From a virus, in IMG/VR virus record IMGVR_UViG_3300000116_009546, positions 1-32,623 of that record: DNA of 32,623 nt; one strand, given 5' to 3'. The translations under genes were made by a program, and so were the position numbers. The number at the start of each line of letters is the position of its first letter. Within the stretch, counting starts at the first letter, position 1. This document shows, piece after piece, positions 1-9,055 of this stretch. The notes beneath the pieces were generated by a model that did not search any database, was not told the origin of the DNA, and worked only from the letters and a program-made list of their open reading frames with translations.

Positions 1-47
1 ATAACAAAACAAACAATAATTCAAAACCCAGGTATACTAGAAGAAAA

Positions 48-596
48 ATGTCAGGATCGTACACAGAAAAAGAAAAATTAAACTTTACTCTCAAGAAAGT
101 TTCTAAAATATTAAATGAAAATCATATAAATGATTGGTTTATATTTTTTGGAACTCTACTGGGGATTATTAGAGAAAACAGTTGTATAGAAGGAGATGAC
201 GACATAGACATAATGATAAGTCATGATTACCAAAAACTTCGTGATGTATTTGAGTCTGAGGGTTTTAAATTTACATCAGCTCACGGAATAGGCGGGTCAA
301 AAAGAATATTAAAAAGTGTTCCAACTCATGAATTTTGCTCTTTTGACTTCTATATATGCGAAGATATTATGGGAGATTACCTTAGTAGGTGGCAAAATGT
401 AATTGTCAAGGATGTACAAATAGAAAAAAAGGAATGGGATTCTGTTCTTCTGAATTTACCTAATGATCCAATACCGAAACTAGAAAAAATGTATGGAGAA
501 AACTGGAGGACTCCGCTAAAATATACTAGACAATATCAAATGGAGCAAACAAGGAAAGATTCAATATATAATATGTCTAAAAGGAGTGTAATATAA
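48..596 (+). CDS. LicD/fukutin-type nucleotidyltransferase-fold protein
   Basis: Probable transferase of the LicD family, whose members move phosphocholine or other phospho-linked groups onto glycans. The sequence shows the family's opening block at residues 35-42 (GTLLGIIR) followed by the acidic metal-binding cluster D50-D54 (DDDID), and near the end the MYGENWRTP block seen in many LicD proteins. At 182 residues it is a compact version. The frame stays open upstream to the left edge of the window, so the start at 48 is not certain; no Shine-Dalgarno sequence precedes it. It heads, in this window, a long co-directional glycan gene cluster. The family is well supported; the transferred group cannot be told from sequence. 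Confidence 0.75.
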   Translation: MSGSYTEKEKLNFTLKKVSKILNENHINDWFIFFGTLLGIIRENSCIEGDDDIDIMISHDYQKLRDVFESEGFKFTSAHGIGGSKRILKSVPTHEFCSFDFYICEDIMGDYLSRWQNVIVKDVQIEKKEWDSVLLNLPNDPIPKLEKMYGENWRTPLKYTRQYQMEQTRKDSIYNMSKRSVI

Positions 597-602
597 ATAT
601 CA

Positions 603-1229
603 ATGGATAAGTTATATTGGGATAAATTTTATAAACAATATGCAAATAGAAATGACATTTCTGAATGCAGTACTTTTGCCAGTTTTTGCTGCGATAATTT
701 TTTAAATAAAAGCCCTAAAACAATTGTAGATCTTGGTTGTGGAAATGCAAGAGACGCTAAGCATTTTGCTAAAAAACATTTAGTCTATGGCGTCGATCAA
801 ATTATTGACGAGGAAGTTGTAAATTCAAATAAATCATCATTATTGAAGTTAGTAGAGCAAGATTTCGTTTATGATAACTATGATTTTGGTAAAAAAATAG
901 ACGTTTTTTATTCTAGATTTACAATTCACTCAATCACACAAAAAGACCAGAAAACACTCTTGCCGAAAGTTTATGATTTTTTACAATCTGGAGGCCTGTT
1001 TTGCATCGAAGCTCGCACCACGAAAGATCCGAAATTTGGAATTGGTAAACATGTGTCCGATACAACATATTTTAACGATGGACATACACGTAGGTTTATA
1101 AATTCTCAAGAGTTTTTAAATACAACAATGTTAATGGGTTTTAAATTAAAATATTTCAACGAACAAGATAATTTATCTGTTTACAAAGACGACAACCCCG
1201 TATTAATGAGAATAATTTTAGAAAAATGA
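603..1229 (+). CDS. Class I SAM-dependent methyltransferase
   Basis: Small-molecule type methyltransferase of 208 residues. Motif I is visible as IVDLGCGNARDAKHF around residues 41-55, with the acidic VYGVDQ strand end after it, and a later FLQSGGLFCIEART block that matches the post-IV region of Rossmann methyltransferases. It lies 6 bases after the LicD-like gene and its stop overlaps the next start (ATGA), so the three are probably translated together. The substrate is likely a sugar or glycan intermediate given the neighbours; that is inference. No membrane segment or signal peptide is seen. Confidence 0.8.
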   Translation: MDKLYWDKFYKQYANRNDISECSTFASFCCDNFLNKSPKTIVDLGCGNARDAKHFAKKHLVYGVDQIIDEEVVNSNKSSLLKLVEQDFVYDNYDFGKKIDVFYSRFTIHSITQKDQKTLLPKVYDFLQSGGLFCIEARTTKDPKFGIGKHVSDTTYFNDGHTRRFINSQEFLNTTMLMGFKLKYFNEQDNLSVYKDDNPVLMRIILEK

Positions 1230-1978
1230 AAACACTTTGCATATTTAGTGCATACAATGAGATAGAATTTTTAGATCACAAAAAAAAATTTTGTGAATAT
1301 CATGGGCTAGATTTGTATGTTGTAGACAATTACTCAAATGACGGGACATGGGAATGGCTTCAGGACAATAAGATTCCATCTCACAGATTAGATACAAATG
1401 GTTCTTTTCATTTAGGTAAATTACAGCGTGAGAACGTGGAAGTTATTCGCAAAATTAAACCTGATTGGGTTTTATATAATGGAGCTGATACATTTCCTTT
1501 ATGCACTAATAATGTAAAAATTTCTGATGTAATCGAACGTCATGGAAATGAATGTGATATTATACCCTTGCCTACACTAAATATTAGAAATACTGGGGAG
1601 GAATGGAATGGTTCATATTTTAATACATACTATCATGCAGACCCCCAGATAAGACCAAAATTAATGCTTTATAAATATACTGAAAAATACAGGCTTATTG
1701 CCGACGATTTTAGTGGACCTTCTATGAAGAGGTTTAAAGATCCAGACATAAGTTTTTTGCAGTTAAATTATGGAGCAGCTAAACCAGAGGAAATACAGAA
1801 AGAAAGATTTAAAAGAAGGCAAAAAGCTTGGGCCGAAGGGCTTCCAAAAGAATTCGGATCCCATTATATATTAAATGACGATAATAAATATATTTACAAT
1901 AAAGAATCTTGCTTAGACATAAGATCCCGACCACAGTACAAGGAAATCCTTGATAGTATTCAAACTATATTTGATTAA
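1226..1978 (+). CDS. Glycosyltransferase, GT2-like (GT-A fold)
   Basis: Putative glycosyltransferase of 250 residues. The N-terminus reads as a GT-A strand-helix start (CIFSAYNEIEFLDHKKKF, residues 5-22) followed by YVVDNYSNDGTWEW (31-44), the pattern of GT2-related proteins in which a nucleotide-binding Asp sits in a VVDNxSxDGT motif. A classical DXD is not obvious; GADTFP near residues 91-96 may take that place. Its start overlaps the preceding methyltransferase by 4 bases. No transmembrane helix is seen, so it would act in the cytoplasm. Donor and acceptor are unknown. Confidence 0.72.
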   Translation: MKTLCIFSAYNEIEFLDHKKKFCEYHGLDLYVVDNYSNDGTWEWLQDNKIPSHRLDTNGSFHLGKLQRENVEVIRKIKPDWVLYNGADTFPLCTNNVKISDVIERHGNECDIIPLPTLNIRNTGEEWNGSYFNTYYHADPQIRPKLMLYKYTEKYRLIADDFSGPSMKRFKDPDISFLQLNYGAAKPEEIQKERFKRRQKAWAEGLPKEFGSHYILNDDNKYIYNKESCLDIRSRPQYKEILDSIQTIFD

Positions 1979-1986
1979 TACTTATT

Positions 1987-2802
1987 GTGAAAGTAGGAAT
2001 CATAGGTTTAGGTTTCGTTGGAAGTGCTATGCTTTCAAGTTTTAAAAGAAAGCAAATTAATACATTAAATTTTGATAAATTCTCTTCCTGCACTAATACT
2101 TTAGAAGATTTATTAAAAACAGATTTAATCTTTTTATGCTTGCCCACTCCCTATGATTCAGTCTTAAATCAATACGATAAATCAGCTATTCGAGAAACCT
2201 GTGATTATTTGAACAAGAGGAAATATTCTGGGTCAGTTGTTATCAAAAGTACAGTTGAGCCAACTACATGTCAAAAACTATCAAAACAGTATACGAACCT
2301 AAATATTGTCCATAACCCTGAATTTTTAACCGCAAGAACAGCCAAGGAAGATTATCATAATCAAAAACATATAGTTTTAGGAAAAACCCGATCTTGCTCA
2401 GATGACCATTATAATAGAGTTATTGATTTTCATTCATTGAATTATCCGTGGGCACAAATTTCAAAATGTAAAAGTATTGAGTCTGAATCCGCAAAATTAT
2501 TTGCCAATAGCTTTTATGCAGTAAAAGTTCAATTTTTTACAGAGTTATTTATGTTGTGTCAAAAAAGTGGATGTGACTATAATACAGCAAAACAGATTTT
2601 AATTCGAAATAATTGGGTCAATCCAATGCACACAGATGTTCCTGGTCCTGATGGCGAAATTAGTTATGGTGGGTTATGCTTTCCAAAGGATACAAATGCT
2701 CTAAATGAATTTATGAAGCAAAATAAATCACCGAATGCCCTATTGGATTCTTGCATAAAAGAAAGAAACTCTATGCGAGAAGATCACGAAAACTGTAAAT
2801 GA
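1987..2802 (+). CDS. Short UDP-glucose/GDP-mannose 6-dehydrogenase-like protein
   Basis: NAD-dependent nucleotide-sugar dehydrogenase related to UDP-glucose 6-dehydrogenase, which oxidises UDP-hexose to UDP-hexuronate. Visible motifs: GLGFVGSAM (residues 7-15) for NAD, the STVEPTT strand, HNPEFLTARTA, and the catalytic-cysteine motif GGLCFPKD with C231. It starts with GTG at 1987. The family is normally about 390-450 residues with a C-terminal UDP-binding domain; this one stops at 271, about 40 residues after the catalytic Cys, so that domain is missing. The end is a clean stop overlapping the next gene by 4 bases (ATGA) rather than an obvious frameshift. Activity without the third domain is uncertain. 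Confidence 0.85.
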   Translation: MKVGIIGLGFVGSAMLSSFKRKQINTLNFDKFSSCTNTLEDLLKTDLIFLCLPTPYDSVLNQYDKSAIRETCDYLNKRKYSGSVVIKSTVEPTTCQKLSKQYTNLNIVHNPEFLTARTAKEDYHNQKHIVLGKTRSCSDDHYNRVIDFHSLNYPWAQISKCKSIESESAKLFANSFYAVKVQFFTELFMLCQKSGCDYNTAKQILIRNNWVNPMHTDVPGPDGEISYGGLCFPKDTNALNEFMKQNKSPNALLDSCIKERNSMREDHENCK

Positions 2803-3812
2803 AAATTAACATTGCAGTTTGCGGTTGTGGTCATATAGGACAGAGGCATATTGAAATGATCCATCGCCATGATGGATTAAATTTAAGTGCGATAATTGAT
2901 ACAAAAACCAAAGCCGAAATCGCAAATAAATACAATTGTATTTATTATGATGATTTATATAATTTTATAAAAAGCGAAAAAAAACTAAAACAATATACAG
3001 ATGTTATTGCAATAGCAACCCCGAATGGATTACATTATGAACAGGTATTAATGTGTTTGAGAAATGGTTATCATGTAATAATAGAAAAACCAATATGCTT
3101 TAAGAAACAACAAGCAGAACATATTATACAAGAATCTATCAAGCATCAGAGAAAAATTTTCTGTGTTATGCAAAATAGATATTCACCTCCCTCTGTTTGG
3201 TTTAAGCAATTGATAGAGTCTAGAGCATTGGGTGAAATTTACCTTGTTCAACTTAACTGCATGTGGAATCGTGACAGAAGATATTATCATAATGAAACCT
3301 GGCATGGAGACAAATTGCTCGATGGAGGAACTCTCTATACACAATTTTCTCATTTTATAGATTTAATGTATTGGTATTTTGGAGATATAGAAAACATCAA
3401 AGGGTCAATGAGAAACTTTAATCACAAAAAAATGACAGATTTTGAAGATACTGGTAGTTTTATTTTTGATTTTGTTGGTGGAGGTATGGGGGTATTTACA
3501 TTTACCACTTCAGTCTATGAAACGAATTTACAAAGTGACATAACAGTTATTGCGGAAAATGGCACAGTGAAAATTGGCGGACAATATATGAACGAGGTCG
3601 AATATTGCAACATTAAAAATTATAATATGCCAGAGTTACAATCAACAAATGAAGCAAATGATTATGGGCCATATAAGGGCTCAGCTGCAAATCACTGCTA
3701 TGTTTATGATAATGTTTACGACGTACTTACTAATAATAAATTAATAACATGCAATATGTTTGAAGGTATGAAAGTAGTAGAAATAATCGAAAAATTATAT
3801 AAAATAAAATAA
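2799..3812 (+). CDS. Gfo/Idh/MocA-family sugar oxidoreductase (WlbA-like)
   Basis: NAD(P)-dependent oxidoreductase of the Gfo/Idh/MocA family, 337 residues, the usual length. The Rossmann motif is CGCGHIGQRH (8-17), the family EKP signature is at 96-98, and the second domain carries LLDGGTLYTQFSHFIDLMYW (173-192), the His/Asp block of the substrate site. The context right after a UDP-sugar dehydrogenase resembles pathways to 2,3-diamino- or 3-keto uronic sugars, where WlbA oxidises C3 of UDP-N-acetylglucosaminuronate. That assignment is inference; the family is clear. It overlaps the dehydrogenase by 4 bases, suggesting coupled translation. Confidence 0.87.
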   Translation: MKINIAVCGCGHIGQRHIEMIHRHDGLNLSAIIDTKTKAEIANKYNCIYYDDLYNFIKSEKKLKQYTDVIAIATPNGLHYEQVLMCLRNGYHVIIEKPICFKKQQAEHIIQESIKHQRKIFCVMQNRYSPPSVWFKQLIESRALGEIYLVQLNCMWNRDRRYYHNETWHGDKLLDGGTLYTQFSHFIDLMYWYFGDIENIKGSMRNFNHKKMTDFEDTGSFIFDFVGGGMGVFTFTTSVYETNLQSDITVIAENGTVKIGGQYMNEVEYCNIKNYNMPELQSTNEANDYGPYKGSAANHCYVYDNVYDVLTNNKLITCNMFEGMKVVEIIEKLYKIK

Positions 3813-3830
3813 AATAAAAAATAATAAATT

Positions 3831-4409
3831 ATGGGCAAAGAATTAGACAATAAGTATTACGACTCCGTTTTTGGCAAAAAAACCTCGATGTACAACCAGA
3901 ACGCATCACAATTAAAATGGTACTATCCGAATTGGAAAATAGCCTTAGATTATATCATCGAGAATAATCACTTCAATATAGTAGACCTTGGTTGCGGACC
4001 AGGTCATTTCTCTACTCTAATAACGGAAAGCATGAAGGTTAACTATTTGGGTTTAGATTTTTCTGAGACCGCTATATCGCAAGCAATCAAACGCAATAAT
4101 CAAAATAATGTAAACTTCAAATTACAAAACCTAAAAATTTTTGAGCGGCCAAAAATAAAATCTATATTTACTGCATTTGAATTCCTGGAGCATATTAGTT
4201 TTGATAAAGAAATCATAAGCCAGCTCCTTTCTGGAGATCAGATTATTTTTAGTGTGCCAAATTATGACTCAGCTGGACACGTACGCACTTATCCTGATGA
4301 CGATTACATTCGCAATCGCTACAATGAACTTCTTGACTTAGAACAACTAAATATTGTAAAATTTAACGGTCGTCAAAAAATATTTTTATATTTAGGTATT
4401 CGAAGATAG
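3831..4409 (+). CDS. Class I SAM-dependent methyltransferase
   Basis: Methyltransferase of 192 residues. Motif I is IVDLGCGPGHFSTL (about 45-58), the acidic strand-2 end is YLGLDFSETAISQA, and FTAFEFLEHISFD matches the motif around strand 4. After the motif core comes DQIIFSVPNYDSAGHVRTY, a pattern common in small sugar or lipid methyltransferases. The start ATG follows AATAATAAATT with no Shine-Dalgarno. It sits inside the glycan cluster, 18 bases after the oxidoreductase. Substrate unknown. Confidence 0.8.
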   Translation: MGKELDNKYYDSVFGKKTSMYNQNASQLKWYYPNWKIALDYIIENNHFNIVDLGCGPGHFSTLITESMKVNYLGLDFSETAISQAIKRNNQNNVNFKLQNLKIFERPKIKSIFTAFEFLEHISFDKEIISQLLSGDQIIFSVPNYDSAGHVRTYPDDDYIRNRYNELLDLEQLNIVKFNGRQKIFLYLGIRR

Positions 4410-4413
4410 CCTT

Positions 4414-5082
4414 ATGACATCCCAAATAAAAATGCTCAAGAATGATATAGTTATAGTTTTGCACATATATCATGTAGAACTTTGGGAGTATTTTAATGAA
4501 AAATTAAAAAAAATAAATTGTGGTTTTGATCTGTATGTTACATTGTGTCAAGACAATCAAGATATATCAAATAAAATATTAAGCGAATTTCCTTCTGCGA
4601 ATATCAAACAATATCCAAATAAAGGCCAAGACATAGAGCCATTTCTCAAAACAATCAACGAAATAAGGGGAAAAGATTACAAATATTTAATAAAATTACA
4701 CTCCAAAAAATGTGAATATAATTTAAAGCTAGGGTCTCATTGGAGAGGTCTTTTGGTTAATTCTCTTATAGGGTCGAAAGAAATTTTGTATAGAAATATA
4801 TCAATCATCAAAGAAAGTGATTACAAGATGTGTGGATCCAAGCATTGGATAAGATCTCAATACTCTCCATTAACAAAGAATATTCCAATGAATTTTATCG
4901 GAGGCACAATGTTTATTACTGATTTTAAAATATTTGTTGAAAATTTGACCGAAGATATGGCCAATAAGTGGTGCGATAAAATGCCTTTTGGTTATGTTAG
5001 GGATGTATCCTACACACATAAAGTTGAGCGAATGCTTGGTCATTTAATAGTTAAATCTGGATATAAGATTAAAGGGGTTTAA
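4414..5082 (+). CDS. RgpF-like (rhamnan synthesis protein F family) protein
   Basis: Resembles the RgpF family found in O-antigen and rhamnan synthesis clusters, thought to act as glycosyltransferases. The pattern IVLHIYHVELWEYFNEKL near residues 12-29, then FDLYVTL, then KQYPNKGQDIEPFL and YKYLIKLHSKK, follows the order seen in that family (start strand, NxGxDIxPF motif, hKlHtKk motif). A later FIGGTMF block also fits. At 222 residues it is short but has these core motifs. It lies 4 bases after the previous gene. The sugar transferred cannot be inferred. Confidence 0.78.
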   Translation: MTSQIKMLKNDIVIVLHIYHVELWEYFNEKLKKINCGFDLYVTLCQDNQDISNKILSEFPSANIKQYPNKGQDIEPFLKTINEIRGKDYKYLIKLHSKKCEYNLKLGSHWRGLLVNSLIGSKEILYRNISIIKESDYKMCGSKHWIRSQYSPLTKNIPMNFIGGTMFITDFKIFVENLTEDMANKWCDKMPFGYVRDVSYTHKVERMLGHLIVKSGYKIKGV

Positions 5083-5090
5083 ATTGCAAA

Positions 5091-5789
5091 ATGAAAATCG
5101 GTATCATTACTTATAATATTCCTCACCTTAAAACTGAGCAACTTGTTTTGAGTCTTGTTGAAAACAGCCAAATCTCAAAGATTAATTTGTATTGTTTACC
5201 TTTTGTGCCGAGAAAAAAAAGGCATGTTAAATACAACCACAGACCAGACACAAATTTGTCTGTGAGTTTTATAGACTTATCTTATTTTGATAATGTTGAA
5301 TATCGAGAGTGGGATGGTAAATCAAAAGTCTACCACAACGATGATTTTGTTATTATTGCTGGTGCTGGAATTATTGATCCATCCTTATTTGGTAATGTTC
5401 CAATCCTTAATGTGCACCCTGGAATCATTCCTTTGGTAAGAGGTCTTGATGCCTATAAGTGGGCAATTTACAATGGGCATCCATTAGGCAATTCATTACA
5501 TACTATTGATAAGGAGGTTGATAAGGGAAATTTATTGACCATTAAAATGACGCCAATTTTTGAGAGTGATACTTATTATTCTTTGGCAAGAAGACATTAT
5601 GAATATGAAATTAATTTATTAAAAAATTCTATGGATTATCTTGGAAATTTTATTGAAGCTTCTTTTCCCGAGGCATCATCCAATATGAGGATGCCAATCG
5701 ATAAAGAGGATTCCATGATTTTGCGATTTGAAAAATGGAAACAAAAATACTGCTTAAAAAATTCTCAGACTAGAAAAAATAAGATTTAA
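5091..5789 (+). CDS. Formyltransferase-domain protein, probable sugar N-formyltransferase
   Basis: Contains the formyltransferase core used by methionyl-tRNA, GAR and nucleotide-sugar formyltransferases with 10-formyl-tetrahydrofolate. The catalytic triad can be placed: N107 and H109 in PILNVHPGIIP, and D144 in KEVDKGNLL. The DFVIIAGAGIIDPSLF stretch just before is the usual Rossmann-like strand. In a glycan cluster the likely role is N-formylation of an amino sugar nucleotide, as in some O-antigens. No aminotransferase to make the amino sugar is visible in this window, so it would have to lie outside it or come from the host. Length is 232 residues, close to short sugar formyltransferases. 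Confidence 0.82.
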   Translation: MKIGIITYNIPHLKTEQLVLSLVENSQISKINLYCLPFVPRKKRHVKYNHRPDTNLSVSFIDLSYFDNVEYREWDGKSKVYHNDDFVIIAGAGIIDPSLFGNVPILNVHPGIIPLVRGLDAYKWAIYNGHPLGNSLHTIDKEVDKGNLLTIKMTPIFESDTYYSLARRHYEYEINLLKNSMDYLGNFIEASFPEASSNMRMPIDKEDSMILRFEKWKQKYCLKNSQTRKNKI

Positions 5790-5805
5790 ATGTATTATAC
5801 ATAGT

Positions 5806-6678
5806 ATGTATGTAATACTTGGAAAAAACGGATACATAGCTGAAGCTATAATTAAAGAACTAGAATCCAGAAAGCTTTCTTATATCGCCTTAAGTCGATC
5901 TGATGTAGACTATACAGATACCGCAAAACTAGATAAATGGCTATCTAATAATGTATACAGCAAGATTGTTGCAAATCATAATGCGAATATAATTAATTGT
6001 GCGGGGTACATAGGTAAACCAAATGTAGATGCATGTGAAAGTGCAAAAGCTGACACTATAGAAGGCAATGTCGTACTACCCTCTAACCTTGCAATGCTTT
6101 GCAGAAGTAGGGGATATTTATTTACACATATATCTTCAGGATGTATTTACGGGGGTTATTCTAAAGATTTCACTGAAGACGACCCATCTAATTTCGACTT
6201 CCAAAATGGAAGTTTTTATAGTGGCACAAAAGCTTTAGCAGAAAATTTAGTACAAAAAGAATGTGAAAAATCTTATATATTTAGACTAAGAATACCTTTT
6301 GATGAAATAGAATCTCCAAGAAATTATCTGACCAAGTTATTAACTTATGATAAACTTTTAGATGCTAGGAATTCAGTTTCGCATAGGTCTGATTTTGCAA
6401 AATATTGCATTGAGCTTATAGAGAAAAAAGTTCCCTACGGAATATACAATGTAACAAATAAAGGCAGTGTAACCACAAAAGAAGTTGCCGAATTGATGAA
6501 AGAGCATTTACAATTAAATAATAAAAAGTTTGAATTTTTCACCAATTTAGATTCTTTCATGCAAAGTGTGACCGCTCCAAGATCAAATTGTGTTTTAGAT
6601 ACCTCAAAAATAGAGCAATATATAAAAATAAGAAGTGCTAAAGAAGCGATAGCAGACGCTTTGTCTAAATACAGCTGA
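5806..6678 (+). CDS. RmlD-like NAD(P)-dependent sugar reductase/epimerase (extended SDR)
   Basis: Extended short-chain dehydrogenase of 290 residues, closest in layout to dTDP-4-dehydrorhamnose reductase (RmlD). The N-terminus gives MYVILGKNGYIAEAI, a variant of GxxGxxG, then INCAGYIG around 63-70, HISSGCIYGG at 108-117 with the catalytic Ser, and the YxxxK pair Y138/K142 in FYSGTKALAE. It likely reduces a 4-keto sugar nucleotide or epimerises it. No rmlA, rmlB or rmlC homologue is in this window, so the rhamnose assignment is not secure. It follows the formyltransferase with a 16-base gap. Confidence 0.8.
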   Translation: MYVILGKNGYIAEAIIKELESRKLSYIALSRSDVDYTDTAKLDKWLSNNVYSKIVANHNANIINCAGYIGKPNVDACESAKADTIEGNVVLPSNLAMLCRSRGYLFTHISSGCIYGGYSKDFTEDDPSNFDFQNGSFYSGTKALAENLVQKECEKSYIFRLRIPFDEIESPRNYLTKLLTYDKLLDARNSVSHRSDFAKYCIELIEKKVPYGIYNVTNKGSVTTKEVAELMKEHLQLNNKKFEFFTNLDSFMQSVTAPRSNCVLDTSKIEQYIKIRSAKEAIADALSKYS

Positions 6679-6679
6679 T

Positions 6680-7486
6680 ATGATTAATAATAACATATAT
6701 TGTTATTATAACCAAATAAATACAGAAGAAGCTAAAACATTAACTAACCAAAGTCTAGAACTTTTAAATTTATGGAAACAAAGCTGGTCTAAATTTGGTT
6801 GGAATCCAGTAGTTCTGGATGAAAGTAATGCTAAAAAAAACCAAAGAATTAAAAAGATACATTTCAATAGAGATAGTTTTTTATTTAAATTAGATTCAAA
6901 TTTAGTTGAATATTCCAGCCAATGCATAAAAAGATGGTTCGCTTATAGGAGTTGTTTTATAAAAACACCAGAAAATAATATTTCCTGTGAATTTAATACA
7001 GAAAATAATTCATTTTCAATTTCATGCAACACAAATGGAAATTCTAATTATGATTATAATTATATTACTTGGGCAGATTATGATGTAATGAATTATGGAT
7101 TTACTCCAAATGAAGCTTACAGTATTTTTAAAAGCAATCAATTTAAATCGGCTAGATTTTGCGGAGAATATGCATGTGGAATTATGGATAAAGAGGGGTC
7201 TGAAAAAATCATTAACACAATATTAAAAATTAATAATTTAAAATCTGTAGATGAATTAAAAATCTTAATGCCAGAATGGAAAGATGAATTCACCAACGAT
7301 ATGATTTTTTTAATAAATTTAGCGGGATTTAAAAATATTAATGTATGCGAATCTTTTTACAACAAAAAAGCATGGAAAAATTCAAAATTGTTACATTTTC
7401 ATAATGGAGTTAATCATTTAATAAAAGAAGCTAAAAACATTCCAACAAGAAAAGAATTAGTAGAAAGATTAAGGCCTATTTTTTAA
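6680..7486 (+). CDS. Putative glycosyltransferase-like protein of unknown family
   Basis: Not firmly recognised. The N-terminal portion IYCYYNQI... then LLNLWKQSWSKFGWNPVVLDE (about 29-49) follows a pattern I associate with GT-A-like proteins that walk from a start strand to a W-x-x-W-x-x-G-W-x-P block. NYITWADYDVMNYGF (about 126-140) contains a D-Y-D that could act as a DXD metal site. There is no membrane helix or signal peptide. It begins 1 base after the stop of the SDR gene and is followed by a methyltransferase, so it belongs to the same transcription unit. Codon use is strongly AT-rich. Confidence 0.5.
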   Translation: MINNNIYCYYNQINTEEAKTLTNQSLELLNLWKQSWSKFGWNPVVLDESNAKKNQRIKKIHFNRDSFLFKLDSNLVEYSSQCIKRWFAYRSCFIKTPENNISCEFNTENNSFSISCNTNGNSNYDYNYITWADYDVMNYGFTPNEAYSIFKSNQFKSARFCGEYACGIMDKEGSEKIINTILKINNLKSVDELKILMPEWKDEFTNDMIFLINLAGFKNINVCESFYNKKAWKNSKLLHFHNGVNHLIKEAKNIPTRKELVERLRPIF

Positions 7487-7502
7487 TATAAAGATAATAA
7501 TT

Positions 7503-8087
7503 ATGGCAAACTTAAGCTCACAAAAACACCTAGATTACATCAATCATCAAAAACAAAAAACAACAAATCCTGACAAAATTAAAAAATGGCTAGAAGAAGA
7601 ATGGGATGAAAAGCTTAATGGTTTTAAAGAAATTTTTTCTCAGTATGATGAAGCTTTTGATAAAAATGGAAAATGCGTCGGCTTAGGAGCAAGAACAGGG
7701 CAAGAAATAGCCGCGCTCAGAGATTTAGGTTATGATGATTCAATTGGTATTGACTTAGTTCCATTTGAGCCATACACAATAGAAGGAGATTTCCACAATT
7801 TGCCATTCAAAAGCGATTCTATTTCGCTGGTTTACTCTAATGCGGTAGATCATGTATTAAATCCTTTTTTATGGAGTCAAGAAATTGATAGAATTTTACG
7901 CAAAGGAGGTTATATTTTATTTAATTTACAAATCGATATGGGTCAAGATGAATATAGTGTTTTTGAAATAGAAAACATCAAATCTGATTTAATTGATAAA
8001 TATTTTAGTGATTATAAAATAATAAAAAACAATAGCATACCCCAAAATGTTCATGCGATGAACTGGGAAACATTACTTCAAAAATGA
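7503..8087 (+). CDS. Class I SAM-dependent methyltransferase
   Basis: Methyltransferase of 194 residues. The SAM-binding loop appears as CVGLGARTGQEIAALRDLGY (about 58-77) with SIGIDLVPF as the strand-2 acidic end, then LPFKSDSISLVYSNAVDHV and ILRKGGYILFNLQ, which match motifs of the Methyltransf_11 group. The motif I glycine pattern (GLGARTG) differs from the usual DxGCGxG. The start ATG follows AAAGATAATAATT, again no Shine-Dalgarno. The stop overlaps the next start by 4 bases. Substrate unknown. Confidence 0.78.
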   Translation: MANLSSQKHLDYINHQKQKTTNPDKIKKWLEEEWDEKLNGFKEIFSQYDEAFDKNGKCVGLGARTGQEIAALRDLGYDDSIGIDLVPFEPYTIEGDFHNLPFKSDSISLVYSNAVDHVLNPFLWSQEIDRILRKGGYILFNLQIDMGQDEYSVFEIENIKSDLIDKYFSDYKIIKNNSIPQNVHAMNWETLLQK

Positions 8088-9055
8088 AAATAAACTTTAT
8101 TTCAAGTAATGTAAACTTAAACAGAGGGAGTTATAGAATACACGTTCGAGATTTAAATGATTATTTCAACCAATGCAATTTTAATTCGTCAATTAATAGT
8201 AATAAATTTTCAAATGTTAGCATACTAGATAAAGGATTAAATCCTAATGTTTCTAATTCTCGCATAGTGGGCTTAATAACTCCTAATGCTGACGATCATA
8301 AACAAATCAAACAAGCTGATTTTTGCATAGTTGGCTCTGCAGAAGAAAGAGAGAGTTTAATTCCTTTCAATAAGAATGTTTTTATTTTTCCTCAAATAGA
8401 GCGAGCGTATTTGAATAAAACTCAGAAGAACCACACAAAAAAAGAAGTGATTACATTGGGGTATCATGGAAACCCGCATCATTTAAATCATTTTTCACTC
8501 GGTCTTAACCGTGCATTGAGTAGGATTTCAAAAAAAAATAACATAGAACTTTTAATATTCAAAAGCAAATTAAGCCAAATGTCTAACTGGGTTGCAGAAA
8601 AGCCTGACATCCCGATTAAATATATTGATTTTAATTTAAAAACATTCTCTTCAGATATATATAATTTCGACATAGGATTGGTTCCAAATATTTCTGAATT
8701 TACTATAGGGAAACAAGATGAACGTATTGCAGAGGGTATTTATAATACAGATTATAAAATTAGATTTAAACACAAATCTAATATAGGCAGAGCCTTAGTT
8801 TTGATACAACACGGAATACCTGTTATTTGCGATATAACACCATCAAATATGAGTATATTTCATGATCCCAACAATGGGTACGCTGTTTTAAGTGAAGATG
8901 GTTGGTATAATGCTATTGAATCACTTATTGACCACAAAGAGAGAAATCGTGTTGCACAGAATGCATACGATCAATATTTAAAGCTTTATAATCCAATTTA
9001 TTGGGCTAAAGATTTATACGAAAATATAAACAAAATATATCTTAAAAAGAAATGA
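8084..9055 (+). CDS. GT-B fold glycosyltransferase (GT4-like)
   Basis: Putative glycosyltransferase of 323 residues. The N-terminus INFISSNVNLNRGSYRIHVR looks like a GT-B start with a donor-side Gly/Ser-Tyr-Arg motif. The C-terminal half has NIGRALVLIQHGIPVICD (about 258-275), the helix-strand typical of GT1/GT4 proteins just after the E-x7-E region, followed by YAVLSEDGWYNAIESLIDH, the closing helix. The classical E-x7-E is not clear. It overlaps the genes on both sides by 4 bases. Acts presumably in the cytoplasm; sugar unknown. Confidence 0.7.
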   Translation: MKINFISSNVNLNRGSYRIHVRDLNDYFNQCNFNSSINSNKFSNVSILDKGLNPNVSNSRIVGLITPNADDHKQIKQADFCIVGSAEERESLIPFNKNVFIFPQIERAYLNKTQKNHTKKEVITLGYHGNPHHLNHFSLGLNRALSRISKKNNIELLIFKSKLSQMSNWVAEKPDIPIKYIDFNLKTFSSDIYNFDIGLVPNISEFTIGKQDERIAEGIYNTDYKIRFKHKSNIGRALVLIQHGIPVICDITPSNMSIFHDPNNGYAVLSEDGWYNAIESLIDHKERNRVAQNAYDQYLKLYNPIYWAKDLYENINKIYLKKK

